Shown here piece after piece: positions 45,699 to 54,033 of a DNA stretch of 64,000 bases. The number at the start of each line of letters is the position of its first letter. Position 1 is the stretch's first letter. The DNA lies in the NCBI RefSeq assembly GCF_013337285.1, contig NZ_SUPW01000005.1, forward strand, positions 186,001-250,000, given 5' to 3'. The notes under the pieces are model-generated. The model saw nothing but the letters and a program-made list of their open reading frames with translations, ran no database searches and was not told the DNA's origin. The stretch is from Agrobacterium tumefaciens (GTDB lineage Bacteria; Pseudomonadota; Alphaproteobacteria; Rhizobiales; Rhizobiaceae). A program made the position numbers and the translations under genes.

Positions 45699-46115
45699 CT
45701 AATCTTTGCTTCCGTCACTATCCGACAAAAACCTGTCGAGCGCCCGACGCTCTTTTTTTGTCGGACGGCCGCTGCCCGGCTCGCGCATCGCCTGCTCCAG
45801 CGGGCTCAACCTGTCGGAAGGCTCCCGTGGCGGCGTCAGATCGTCGTAGAGAAGTCTGGCTTCCTCGTAGGGTCCGCGTCGCTCCCCTCCGGATTTGATG
45901 ACAAGCACCTTGTCCATCCGCTCGAAACCGATATCTAGCCGGTCAGCGGCCTTCACCAGATGGCTGGGCTGGCGGATAGTGACACCGTTGACCTTGACCT
46001 TGCCCGACTGAATATAGCTTTGAGCAAGCGAGCGGGATTTGGCCATGCGGGCAAAGAACAGCCACTTGTCCAGACGCTGACGCGTGCTCTCCAGTGGCTG
46101 TTCGTTGCTCCCCAT
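45699..46115 (-). CDS. S4-domain RNA-binding protein (Hsp15/HslR-like)
   Basis: A 138-residue protein with an N-terminal S4 domain (about residues 10-70): RQRLDKWLFFARMAKSR, SLAQSYIQSGKVKVNGV and the tail KAADRLDIGF match the family. The C-terminal part is basic and polar (REPGSGRPTKKERRALDRFL). In E. coli, Hsp15 binds the 50S subunit carrying a nascent chain and helps to rescue stalled ribosomes; a similar role is likely. The gene starts four bases after the stop of the SUV3-like helicase, so the two are co-transcribed and probably translationally coupled, which fits a shared role in RNA handling. Confidence 0.9.
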   Translation of the reverse strand: MGSNEQPLESTRQRLDKWLFFARMAKSRSLAQSYIQSGKVKVNGVTIRQPSHLVKAADRLDIGFERMDKVLVIKSGGERRGPYEEARLLYDDLTPPREPSDRLSPLEQAMREPGSGRPTKKERRALDRFLSDSDGSKD

Positions 46116-46119
46116 GGGC

Positions 46120-49100
46120 TTATTTCTTCAACTGCTCCTTGAGAGCAGCGAGCTTTGCGAAAGGCGAATCCGGATCGATCGGCTTCTCCTTGCGTGGCGG
46201 CTTGGCTTCGAAACGCTGCTGACCCTGCGGCTTTCCGCCACGGTCATTACGGTCCGGCCTGTCCTTGCGCTCACCACGGTCTTGACGATCGTTGCGATTG
46301 CCACGGTCAGGACGTCCGCCATCACGCTTGCGCTCGCCCTCGCCACCACGATTGGCAGCTTCGCGATTTGCGCCGTCACGGTTGTCACGACGGCCTTCGC
46401 CGCGACGTTCGCCCTGCTCACGGGGAGCCTGTTCACGGTTTTGACCGCGATTGCCGGGACGACGGTTTTCGCTGCGCTGATTTTCGTTGCGGCCACCCGG
46501 ACGCCACAAAAGAACAGGCTTCGGCTCTGCAGCCTCCGTGCTTTCTGCGGACACGGCCTCGCTTGCACCAGCCTCTTCGGCAACGGCTTCCGCGACAGGC
46601 GTCTCCGCAGCGGTTTCGCTGACGGCTTCCACAACCGACGTCTCATCAACAGCTTCGCTCTCCGCGACAGCCGCCGTCTCTGACGCCTGCTCTTCGGCGG
46701 CCGGCTCATCCTGCTCGGTCTCGGCGCTTTCCTCTTCCGCCACCGTCTCAGCGGCGGCCGGAGCGGCAGCACCGGTCTGGCTGGCGAGGAAGACCTGCGC
46801 CTCCTCCGCTGTCACCTGATCGGCGCGGTAACCAAGACCCTTGAGAATCTCTTCCATATCGTCGAGCGTCGCGCCGAGAATGGAAAGCATCGCAGTCGTC
46901 GTCGTGAAACGGCGGCCGTCATAGGCACCTTCCGGACGCGGCTGCTGGCCGGGCTTCCACTGCAACAGCGGACGGATGAGATCGGCCAGGCGCTCGAGAA
47001 TGTCGATACGCACGGCGCGCTTTCCGAGGAAGCGGAAACCGGCAAGCTTGTAGAACATCCGCTCGAATGCGGGGTCCGTCACCACCGAGGTACGGCCGGC
47101 GGCCAGAACCGGAATGAGATCGCCATAACCCGGCTTGCCGAGGCCGTCATTCTTCAGCGCCCAGAGCAGCGTGACAAGCTCCGCCGGAGCGGGCTTGAGA
47201 AGCGCAGGCAGGAAAACATGATAGGCGCCGAAACGCACACCGTAACGGCGCATGGAGGCACGCGCATCCTGATCCAGCGACTTCACATCTTCGGTGACGT
47301 CGCGGCGGAACAGAACGCCAAGATTTTCCACCAGCTGGAACGCCAGCCCCTTCGCCAGACCCTGAAGGTCTTCGGCACGCGAAATATCGTCCAGCGGCTT
47401 CAGCACGGTCGCAATCTGGTGATTGACGAAACGTTCGACACGCGCCAGCGCATGATCACGGGCATTGCCGCTCAACTGCTCGTCGGCGACGAGGATCACC
47501 CGCGGCTTCATAATGTTATCACCTGCCGAAAGGCGGGCCACCGGTTCGCCCAACCAGCGAACCAAACCATCGGAGCTCAAAGCGAGATCGCCGTTTCCAC
47601 TGGCATGCAGACGCGCTGCGCGCGCCTCGTATTCGAGAGCGAGCGCCTTCTGGGCCGCACCTTGAACGGCCTTCTGATCCGGCCCTTCCATTCCCGGCAC
47701 CGGCGTGAACCGGAACCCGGCCAATTGGCCGACGTGATGTCCTTCTACGAAGACATCACCATTTACACTGATTTCAGCTTCAAGCATCGCATTCTCTCTC
47801 AGGCGCCTCATGAGCACAGATGTCCTGCGATCAACAAAGCGTTTCGTCAACCTTTCATGTAGAGCATCGGACAATCGATCTTCGATTTCCCGCGTCTTTT
47901 CTTGCCAGTGTGTCGGATCGGCAAGCCATCCTGGGCGGTTCGATACATAAGTCCATGTTCTGATCTGCGCAATCCTTGCAGACAAGGTATCGATTTCTCC
48001 ATCGGTACGATCGGCGCGGCGCACCTGTTCGCTTAAGAAATCTTCGTTCACCGTGCCACGTTTTACCAGATCGAAATAGAGCGTCGAGATCAGATCCGCA
48101 TGCTGGGCGGGTGCGATGCGGCGATAGTCCGGAAGTGCACAAGCCTCCCAGAGTTTTTCCACCCGCGCATCGGTCGTCGTCACGTCGTTGATCTCAGGAT
48201 AACGTGACAAATATTCGAGCGCCTGCTGGTCGATTGCCGGCAAGGCGCGGGAAAGACCCTGGATCGCAGGCGCGGCATCCAGACTGAGACGCAGATTGGC
48301 AATGGAGGAAAAATCGAAATTTTTCGTCCGCCACTGCAGCACCTTCACCGCATCGAACTGATGGGTTTCGATGCGTTCCACCAACTCATCATCGAACGGA
48401 TCGACACGGCCGGTTACCCCAAAGGTGCCATCGCGAAGATGGCGGCCGGCGCGGCCGGCGATCTGGCCGATCTCACCTGGATTGAGATTGCGGAACTGGT
48501 AACCGTCGAACTTGCGGTCCTGCGCAAACGCGACATGATCGACATCGAGGTTGAGGCCCATGCCGATAGCGTCCGTCGCCACGAGATATTCGACATCGCC
48601 AGACTGGTAGAGCCCAACCTGGGCATTGCGCGTGCGCGGCGAGAGCGCGCCCATCACCACGGCCGCGCCACCGCGCTGGCGGCGAACGAGTTCCGCGATG
48701 GCATAGACCTCTTCTGCCGAAAACGCGACGATCGCCGTGCGTTGCGGCAGGCGGGTGATTTTCTTCTGGCCCGCATAAAAAAGCTGCGACAGGCGCGGCC
48801 GCTCCACCACCGTAATGCCCGGCAACAGCTTTTGCAGGATCGGGCGCATCGTGCCGGCACCCAGAAGCAGCGTTTCCTCCCGCCCGCGTAAATGCAGCAC
48901 GCGGTCGGTGAAGATATGGCCGCGCTCCAGATCGCCGGCCAACTGCACCTCGTCGATCGCGACGAAAGCGGCCGTCGTCTCGCGCGGCATGGCTTCCACC
49001 GTGCAGACGGAATATTTGGCTTTGGGCGGAGATATTTTTTCTTCGCCGGTGATCAGCGCCACATTCGGCGCCCCCACCTTTTCCACGAGACGAGTATAAA

Positions 49101-49251
49101 CCTCCCGCGCCAGAAGACGCAGCGGCAGGCCGATGACACCGCTGCCATGGGCAACCATCCGCTCGATCGCGTAATGGGTCTTGCCGGTATTGGTGGGGCC
49201 GAGAACGGCCGTGACACCGCGGCCGCTCAGGATCATGGGGCGAAAATTCAA
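46120..49251 (-). CDS. SUV3-like superfamily 2 helicase with long charged tail
   Basis: A 1043-residue RNA/DNA helicase related to the mitochondrial SUV3 helicase. The core has Walker A GPTNTGKTH (residues 18-26), the DEVQ form of motif II (100-103), motif V ATDAIGMGLNLD and motif VI QIAGRAGRH near 265. A SUV3-type C-terminal domain follows. From about residue 825 the protein is low-complexity: first acidic and Ala-rich (about 830-912, many Glu and Ala residues), then basic and rich in Arg, Asn, Gly and Asp (about 914-1030). This tail is disordered and RNA-binding in character. The gene is followed at once by an S4 protein. SUV3 works with PNPase in mitochondria; a link to bacterial RNA decay is inferred. 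Confidence 0.9.
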   Translation of the reverse strand: MNFRPMILSGRGVTAVLGPTNTGKTHYAIERMVAHGSGVIGLPLRLLAREVYTRLVEKVGAPNVALITGEEKISPPKAKYSVCTVEAMPRETTAAFVAIDEVQLAGDLERGHIFTDRVLHLRGREETLLLGAGTMRPILQKLLPGITVVERPRLSQLFYAGQKKITRLPQRTAIVAFSAEEVYAIAELVRRQRGGAAVVMGALSPRTRNAQVGLYQSGDVEYLVATDAIGMGLNLDVDHVAFAQDRKFDGYQFRNLNPGEIGQIAGRAGRHLRDGTFGVTGRVDPFDDELVERIETHQFDAVKVLQWRTKNFDFSSIANLRLSLDAAPAIQGLSRALPAIDQQALEYLSRYPEINDVTTTDARVEKLWEACALPDYRRIAPAQHADLISTLYFDLVKRGTVNEDFLSEQVRRADRTDGEIDTLSARIAQIRTWTYVSNRPGWLADPTHWQEKTREIEDRLSDALHERLTKRFVDRRTSVLMRRLRENAMLEAEISVNGDVFVEGHHVGQLAGFRFTPVPGMEGPDQKAVQGAAQKALALEYEARAARLHASGNGDLALSSDGLVRWLGEPVARLSAGDNIMKPRVILVADEQLSGNARDHALARVERFVNHQIATVLKPLDDISRAEDLQGLAKGLAFQLVENLGVLFRRDVTEDVKSLDQDARASMRRYGVRFGAYHVFLPALLKPAPAELVTLLWALKNDGLGKPGYGDLIPVLAAGRTSVVTDPAFERMFYKLAGFRFLGKRAVRIDILERLADLIRPLLQWKPGQQPRPEGAYDGRRFTTTTAMLSILGATLDDMEEILKGLGYRADQVTAEEAQVFLASQTGAAAPAAAETVAEEESAETEQDEPAAEEQASETAAVAESEAVDETSVVEAVSETAAETPVAEAVAEEAGASEAVSAESTEAAEPKPVLLWRPGGRNENQRSENRRPGNRGQNREQAPREQGERRGEGRRDNRDGANREAANRGGEGERKRDGGRPDRGNRNDRQDRGERKDRPDRNDRGGKPQGQQRFEAKPPRKEKPIDPDSPFAKLAALKEQLKK

Positions 49252-49696
49252 CGTACTATCCGCGAATCGACTTCATCTGCTTGGCCGCGCCGCCCGCCGT
49301 CGCTAAGGCGGGCCGCACGCACCACACATGGCAATGCCCGTCGGCAAAGGCAATAGGCCCTGCCCGCAAAGTGGCGCGTGGCGCTCTCTTCACGTAATTT
49401 TCCATTCAGATTCAGCCAGTTAAAGGAACAAAAAGAATCCGGCAAAAAACAGAGTCGATTGAGGTTTGGAACAGTTTGCGAACGAATCGAATACGAATCG
49501 CTGACTCAGCGGGATTCAGCTTTTGTTCTCCGCAACATCTGGTTGGCGAAGACACAGCTCATACCAGATTATGAATCCGGATAAGTCCTTGGCCGGATTC
49601 AGCTTTATGGCGAAGCCTTCCGGCAGAAAATACCGGAATCGGCTGTCAAGCGACAATCATAGGAAAGCCGGTCCGGAACACGCGGAAAAGGCCGGA
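49252..49696. other. 445-base helicase/UbiH intergenic region
   Basis: A non-coding gap that should contain the helicase promoter and the 3' end of the UbiH-type transcript. Visible elements are the palindrome CGCTGA-C-TCAGCG (49499-49511), a tandem CGAATCG pair at about 49482-49500, the inverted repeat TTCCGG-N9-CCGGAA (49618-49638), and an imperfect repeat of GGATTCAGCTT at about 49511 and 49596. The last inverted repeat lies past the UbiH stop but lacks a T run. No open frame here has protein character. Confidence 0.5.
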
Positions 49697-50911
49697 TCAG
49701 AGCGCCTCGCCAGTGAGCAGGCGTGGCGCATTCGCATCCGTCGTACCGGCGGCCTGGCCGATGAAATAGGATTTCAGACCCGGCAAACGATCGACCACAC
49801 CCAGACCGAAATCGCGCATGATGCGGATGGGACCGACATCATTGGAGAAAAGCCGGTTCAGCACATCCGTCGTCACGCCCATCCGCAAGGTGTCGAAACG
49901 CCGCCAGGACTGGTAACGCTCGAGAACATTGAGAGAGCCGATATCGAGGCCAAGCCGGTCGGCCTCGACCACGGTTTCGGCCAGCGCCGCAACGTCCTTG
50001 AAGCCGAGGTTGAGGCCCTGGCCGGAGATCGGATGAATTCCGTGCGCAGCATCGCCGGCAAGTGCCACACGCGGCGCAACGAAGGAGCGTGCCAGTGTCA
50101 GGCCAAGCGGAAAGGCGCGGCGGGGACCGACGGGACGGACATGGCCGAGCTTGTGGCCAAACCGGCGCTCCAGCTCCTCCTCGAACACCAGATCATCGGC
50201 GGCCACCAGCCTGTCGGCATCCGCCTTGCGTTCTGTCCAGACGAGCGAGGAACGATTTCCCTTCAGCGGCAGGATGGCGAAGGGACCGGACGGCAGGAAA
50301 TGTTCCTCCGCGCAGCCCTCATGCGACCGCTCATGTTCGACGGTAGTGACAATACCGGCCTGATCATAGTCCCATTGCACAGTCTTGATACCGGCCATAT
50401 CTCTCAGCGCTGAGCGAACCCCGTCGCAGGCAATCAACAATCGCGCGTCTAGCGATGAGCCGTCGGAAAGGCTGATCGCCGTCGATTGCGCACCTGCGGT
50501 AAAGCCGGAAACACTGAGGCCGTGGCGAATTTCGATGCCAAGACGCTCGCAAAGCCCCCTGAGCGCCCCGACCATCGCGACGTTCGGAACCATATGGGCA
50601 AACGGCCTACCCTCTTCCACTGCTCCATCGAAGGTCAGAAACACCGGACGAACAGGATCGGCGGTCTTCGAATCGGTGACGATCATCCTGTTGATCGGCT
50701 GGGCCTCAGGTTCGATCTCGTTCCATATGCCGAAAACATCGAGCATGCGTGTGGCCGCCGCGATAATCGCGGAGGCGCGGACATCCTTCTTCCAGACATC
50801 CTCCGGAACAGCCTCGACCACCTGCACATTGAGGTGTGGGGCCGCCTGCTTGATTGCGACAGCAACCGAAAGGCCGACATATCCGCCGCCTGCCACCACC
50901 ACGTCCAGCAT
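49697..50911 (-). CDS. UbiH/UbiF/Coq6-family FAD monooxygenase
   Basis: A 404-residue flavin hydroxylase. The start at 50911 has a good GAGGAG ribosome site, and the FAD motif VVVAGGGYVGLSVAVAIKQ begins at residue 4. The second FAD motif is ARVALAGDAAHGIHPISGQGLNLGFKDV, the typical GDAAH-GQGLN stretch of the ubiquinone hydroxylases. The family adds ring hydroxyl groups during ubiquinone synthesis. Rhizobia often use one enzyme (UbiL-type) for several positions; the sequence does not tell which carbon. It is divergent from the tesB-like gene, with 86 bases between the starts. Confidence 0.9.
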   Translation of the reverse strand: MLDVVVAGGGYVGLSVAVAIKQAAPHLNVQVVEAVPEDVWKKDVRASAIIAAATRMLDVFGIWNEIEPEAQPINRMIVTDSKTADPVRPVFLTFDGAVEEGRPFAHMVPNVAMVGALRGLCERLGIEIRHGLSVSGFTAGAQSTAISLSDGSSLDARLLIACDGVRSALRDMAGIKTVQWDYDQAGIVTTVEHERSHEGCAEEHFLPSGPFAILPLKGNRSSLVWTERKADADRLVAADDLVFEEELERRFGHKLGHVRPVGPRRAFPLGLTLARSFVAPRVALAGDAAHGIHPISGQGLNLGFKDVAALAETVVEADRLGLDIGSLNVLERYQSWRRFDTLRMGVTTDVLNRLFSNDVGPIRIMRDFGLGVVDRLPGLKSYFIGQAAGTTDANAPRLLTGEAL

Positions 50912-50997
50912 CGCGCTTCTCCTCAAATCTTGTGCACCCATCATCGGCGCACTATAGACCATATGACATCTTCCTACAGCCGGAGCAGGTCGAAAAA

Positions 50998-51882
50998 ATG
51001 TCGCATCCCTCGCAAACGTCCGACCCGATGGCCAACCTCATCGCCACACTCGACCTCGAGAAGCTGGAAGAGAACCTGTTCCGGGGCGAAAGCCCGCAAA
51101 TCGGCTGGCAGCGGGTTTTCGGCGGCCAGGTCATCGCGCAGGCCCTGATTGCGGCGCAAAGAACGGTGGATGATAACCGCCAAGTGCATTCGCTGCATTC
51201 CTATTTCATGCGCCCCGGCGATCCGCTGGTGCCTATCGTCTACCAGGTGGAGCGCATTCGCGACGGCGCGAGCTTCTGTACCCGCCGCGTGGTCGCCATC
51301 CAGCATGGCAAGGCGATTTTCTCCATGTCGGCGTCGTTTCAGATCTTCGAGGACGGTTTTAATCATCAGATAAAAATGCCTGATGTGACGCCGCCCGAAA
51401 AACTGATGAGTGAAGAACAGATGCAGGCAGCCTTTCTGGCCAAGGCGCCGGCTTCGATCCGGAACTACTGGAGCAACAAGCGACCGATCGAGATACGTCC
51501 GGTTTCACTGACCCATTATATCTCGAAGGAAAAGCTGGAACCGCAGCAGGACATCTGGGTGCGCGCCGTTGGCGATGTGCCTGATAACCCGCGCCTGCAA
51601 TCGGCCATTCTCGCCTATCTCTCCGATATGACCCTGCTCGACACCTCGCTCTATGCCCACGGCACGACGATTTTCGATCCTTCCATTCAGGTGGCAAGCC
51701 TCGATCATGCCATGTGGTTCCACCGCCCCTGCCGACTGGACGACTGGCTGCTCTACACGCAGGACAGCCCAAGCGCCTCAGGCGCCCGCGGCCTGACCCG
51801 TGGCAATATTTTCACCAGACAGGGTGAACTGGTCGCCTCCGTGGCGCAGGAAGGTCTGATCCGCAAAAGGGCAATTGATTAA
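50998..51882 (+). CDS. tesB: Acyl-CoA thioesterase II
   Basis: A 294-residue double hot-dog thioesterase that hydrolyses medium- and long-chain acyl-CoA. The N-terminal segment LEENLFRGESPQIGWQRVFGGQVIAQAL is a TesB signature, and the second hot-dog includes YLSDMTLLDTSLYAHG and the SLDHAMWFHRPCRLDDWLLY stretch, with the catalytic Asp of the family in SDMTLLD. The end is GELVASVAQEGLIR, also typical. The ATG at 50998 is preceded by GGAGCAGG. The gene stands alone; no terminator with a T run is obvious, but the 3' gap has a TGCGC/GCACA pair around TTTTTT at about 51888. Confidence 0.94.
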   Translation: MSHPSQTSDPMANLIATLDLEKLEENLFRGESPQIGWQRVFGGQVIAQALIAAQRTVDDNRQVHSLHSYFMRPGDPLVPIVYQVERIRDGASFCTRRVVAIQHGKAIFSMSASFQIFEDGFNHQIKMPDVTPPEKLMSEEQMQAAFLAKAPASIRNYWSNKRPIEIRPVSLTHYISKEKLEPQQDIWVRAVGDVPDNPRLQSAILAYLSDMTLLDTSLYAHGTTIFDPSIQVASLDHAMWFHRPCRLDDWLLYTQDSPSASGARGLTRGNIFTRQGELVASVAQEGLIRKRAID

Positions 51883-52005
51883 ATAATGCGCTTTTTTCAA
51901 AAACCGCACATTTAATAGACGAAAATTACGCGACTTCCTGCCCGTTTTTCAGACGTCCGTCATATAAATTTTATATTTCAATAAGTTAGACACGCCATCC
52001 AAAAC

Positions 52006-52021
52006 TGGCACGCCCTTTGAA
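52006..52021 (+). promoter_or_regulatory. Candidate sigma-54 promoter of glnK-amtB
   Basis: TGGCAC-GCCCT-TTGAA lies 87 bases before the glnK start. It matches the -24 element of the sigma-54 consensus perfectly and has TTGA where TTGC is usual at -12. glnK-amtB is classically controlled by NtrC and sigma-54. I found no convincing NtrC site. Confidence 0.55.
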
Positions 52022-52047
52022 TGTATGTCCGCAGTCGCTGTTACTGA

Positions 52048-52446
<399 letters not shown>

Positions 52447-52475
52447 AGCACGGCTGACAGGGGAGTTTTCTCGCT

Positions 52476-53825
52476 ATGCAATTCAACAAGTTTTCAACAC
52501 TCGGCAAGCTGGGCGCCGGTGCGGCAGCCCTGATGGCCCCGGCCATCGCCTTTGCCCAGGATGCCGCGCCGGCAGTGGCAGCAGCAGCGCCCGTTCCGGA
52601 TAAAGCCGACACCGCTTTCATGTATGTCGCGACAATCCTCGTGCTGTTCATGATCATTCCCGGTCTGGCGCTGTTTTACGGCGGCCTCGTCCGCACCAAG
52701 AACATGCTCTCCGTTCTCATGCAGTGCACGGTCGTCGGCGCGGTCATGATGCTCGTCTGGGTGATCTACGGATACTCCTTCGCCTTCGGCGGCGGCACCG
52801 GTCCCTATTTCGGCGGCTTCGGCAAGCTGTTCCTGTCGGGCGTTTCGCTTGACAGCACGTCGGCAACCTTCTCCGAAGGCGTGGTGATCTACGAATACAC
52901 CTTCATCGCCTTCCAGATGACCTTTGCGGCCATCACGCCGGCCCTGATCGTCGGTGCTTTCGCCGAACGCGTGAAGTTCTCTGCCGTCATCCTCTTCACC
53001 ATCCTGTGGGCCACTTTCGTCTACTTCCCGATTGCACACATGGTCTGGGATGCGAACGGCCTGATCTTCGGCATGGGCGCTCTCGACTTCGCCGGCGGTA
53101 CGGTCGTTCACATCAATGCCGGTGTGGCAGGCCTGATCGGCGCGATCATGGTCGGGAAGCGTACCGGCTTCGGCAAGGACATGATGGCACCCCACTCCAT
53201 GACGCTGACGCTGGTTGGCGCAGCCATGCTGTGGTTCGGCTGGTTCGGCTTCAACGCCGGCTCAAACCTCGAAGCATCCGGTGGTGCGGTTCTTGCAACC
53301 ATGAACACCTTCCTCGCAACGGCCGCCGCCATCGTTTCCTGGTCGCTGGTTGAAAGCTTCACCCGCGGCAAGGCCTCCATGCTGGGCGCTGCCTCGGGCA
53401 TGATTGCCGGCCTCGTTGCCGTCACGCCTGCCGCCGGCTCCGTTGGCCCGATGGGTGCGATCGTTCTCGGCCTCATCGTCTCGCCGATCTGCTACTTCTT
53501 CGTCTCCGTGGTGAAGAACAAGTTCGGTTATGACGACACGGCCGACGTCTTCGGCGTTCACGGTATCGGTGGCATCATCGGCGCTCTCGGCACCGGCATC
53601 TTCACGTCGCCGCTGCTCGGCGGCACCGGCAAGGCTGATTTCTCGATTACCTCGCAGCTCTGGACGCAGTTCGTCGCCGTCGCCATCACCATCGTCTGGT
53701 GTGCGGTCGTCTCGGTGATCCTCTACAAGATCGTTGACGTGATCGTCGGTCTGCGGGTTCCGGTGGAAGCGGAACGTGAAGGTCTCGACCTCGCAACCCA
53801 CGGCGAAGCCGCTTACCACTCGTAA
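52476..53825 (+). CDS. amtB: Ammonium transporter
   Basis: A 449-residue Amt/MEP/Rh channel. It has a signal-like N-terminus (residues 1-28, ending AIAFAQDA) and then 11 membrane helices. The ammonium path residues are visible: the outer aromatic region and FYGGLVRTKN, the first pore His in GGTVVHINAGVAGL, and the second in DTADVFGVHGIGGIIGALGTG. The C-terminal cytoplasmic segment (VEAEREGLDLATHGEAAYHS) is the family's conserved tail that couples subunits and binds GlnK. It forms a unit with glnK and is followed by a terminator. Confidence 0.97.
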   Translation: MQFNKFSTLGKLGAGAAALMAPAIAFAQDAAPAVAAAAPVPDKADTAFMYVATILVLFMIIPGLALFYGGLVRTKNMLSVLMQCTVVGAVMMLVWVIYGYSFAFGGGTGPYFGGFGKLFLSGVSLDSTSATFSEGVVIYEYTFIAFQMTFAAITPALIVGAFAERVKFSAVILFTILWATFVYFPIAHMVWDANGLIFGMGALDFAGGTVVHINAGVAGLIGAIMVGKRTGFGKDMMAPHSMTLTLVGAAMLWFGWFGFNAGSNLEASGGAVLATMNTFLATAAAIVSWSLVESFTRGKASMLGAASGMIAGLVAVTPAAGSVGPMGAIVLGLIVSPICYFFVSVVKNKFGYDDTADVFGVHGIGGIIGALGTGIFTSPLLGGTGKADFSITSQLWTQFVAVAITIVWCAVVSVILYKIVDVIVGLRVPVEAEREGLDLATHGEAAYHS

Positions 53826-53863
53826 TCTAGGGACAAGGGGTTCTCCATCCCCTTTCCCAAAAG

Positions 53864-53891
53864 AAAGGCCCGTTTCGACGGGCCTTTTTCT
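53864..53891 (+). terminator. Rho-independent terminator of glnK-amtB
   Basis: AAAGGCCCG, a six-base loop and CGGGCCTTT followed by TTCTTT, about 40 bases after the amtB stop. A smaller GGGG/CCCC hairpin precedes it at 53837-53853. Confidence 0.9.
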
Positions 53892-54033
53892 TTGCCGCAA
53901 ATCTGCTGAAAACAGCAAAAAACTGCATGGTTAACACGACATTAACCAGCAAGCGGTTAGTTTTCCCTGTCAATCCGGGATCAGGTCAACGGCCGGATCT
54001 TGCCGAAACCACAAAAATGACGGGTTCAGGGAC

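Noticed and set aside
50854-50997. Upstream extension of tesB
   Set aside because: It would overlap the start of the divergent UbiH-type gene and its residues are not family-like; the ATG at 50998 begins the known TesB-type N-terminus.
51886-51914. AATGCGC/GCACATT repeat as an NtrC site before glnK
   Set aside because: The half-sites are about five bases too far apart for NtrC dimers and lie far from the promoter.
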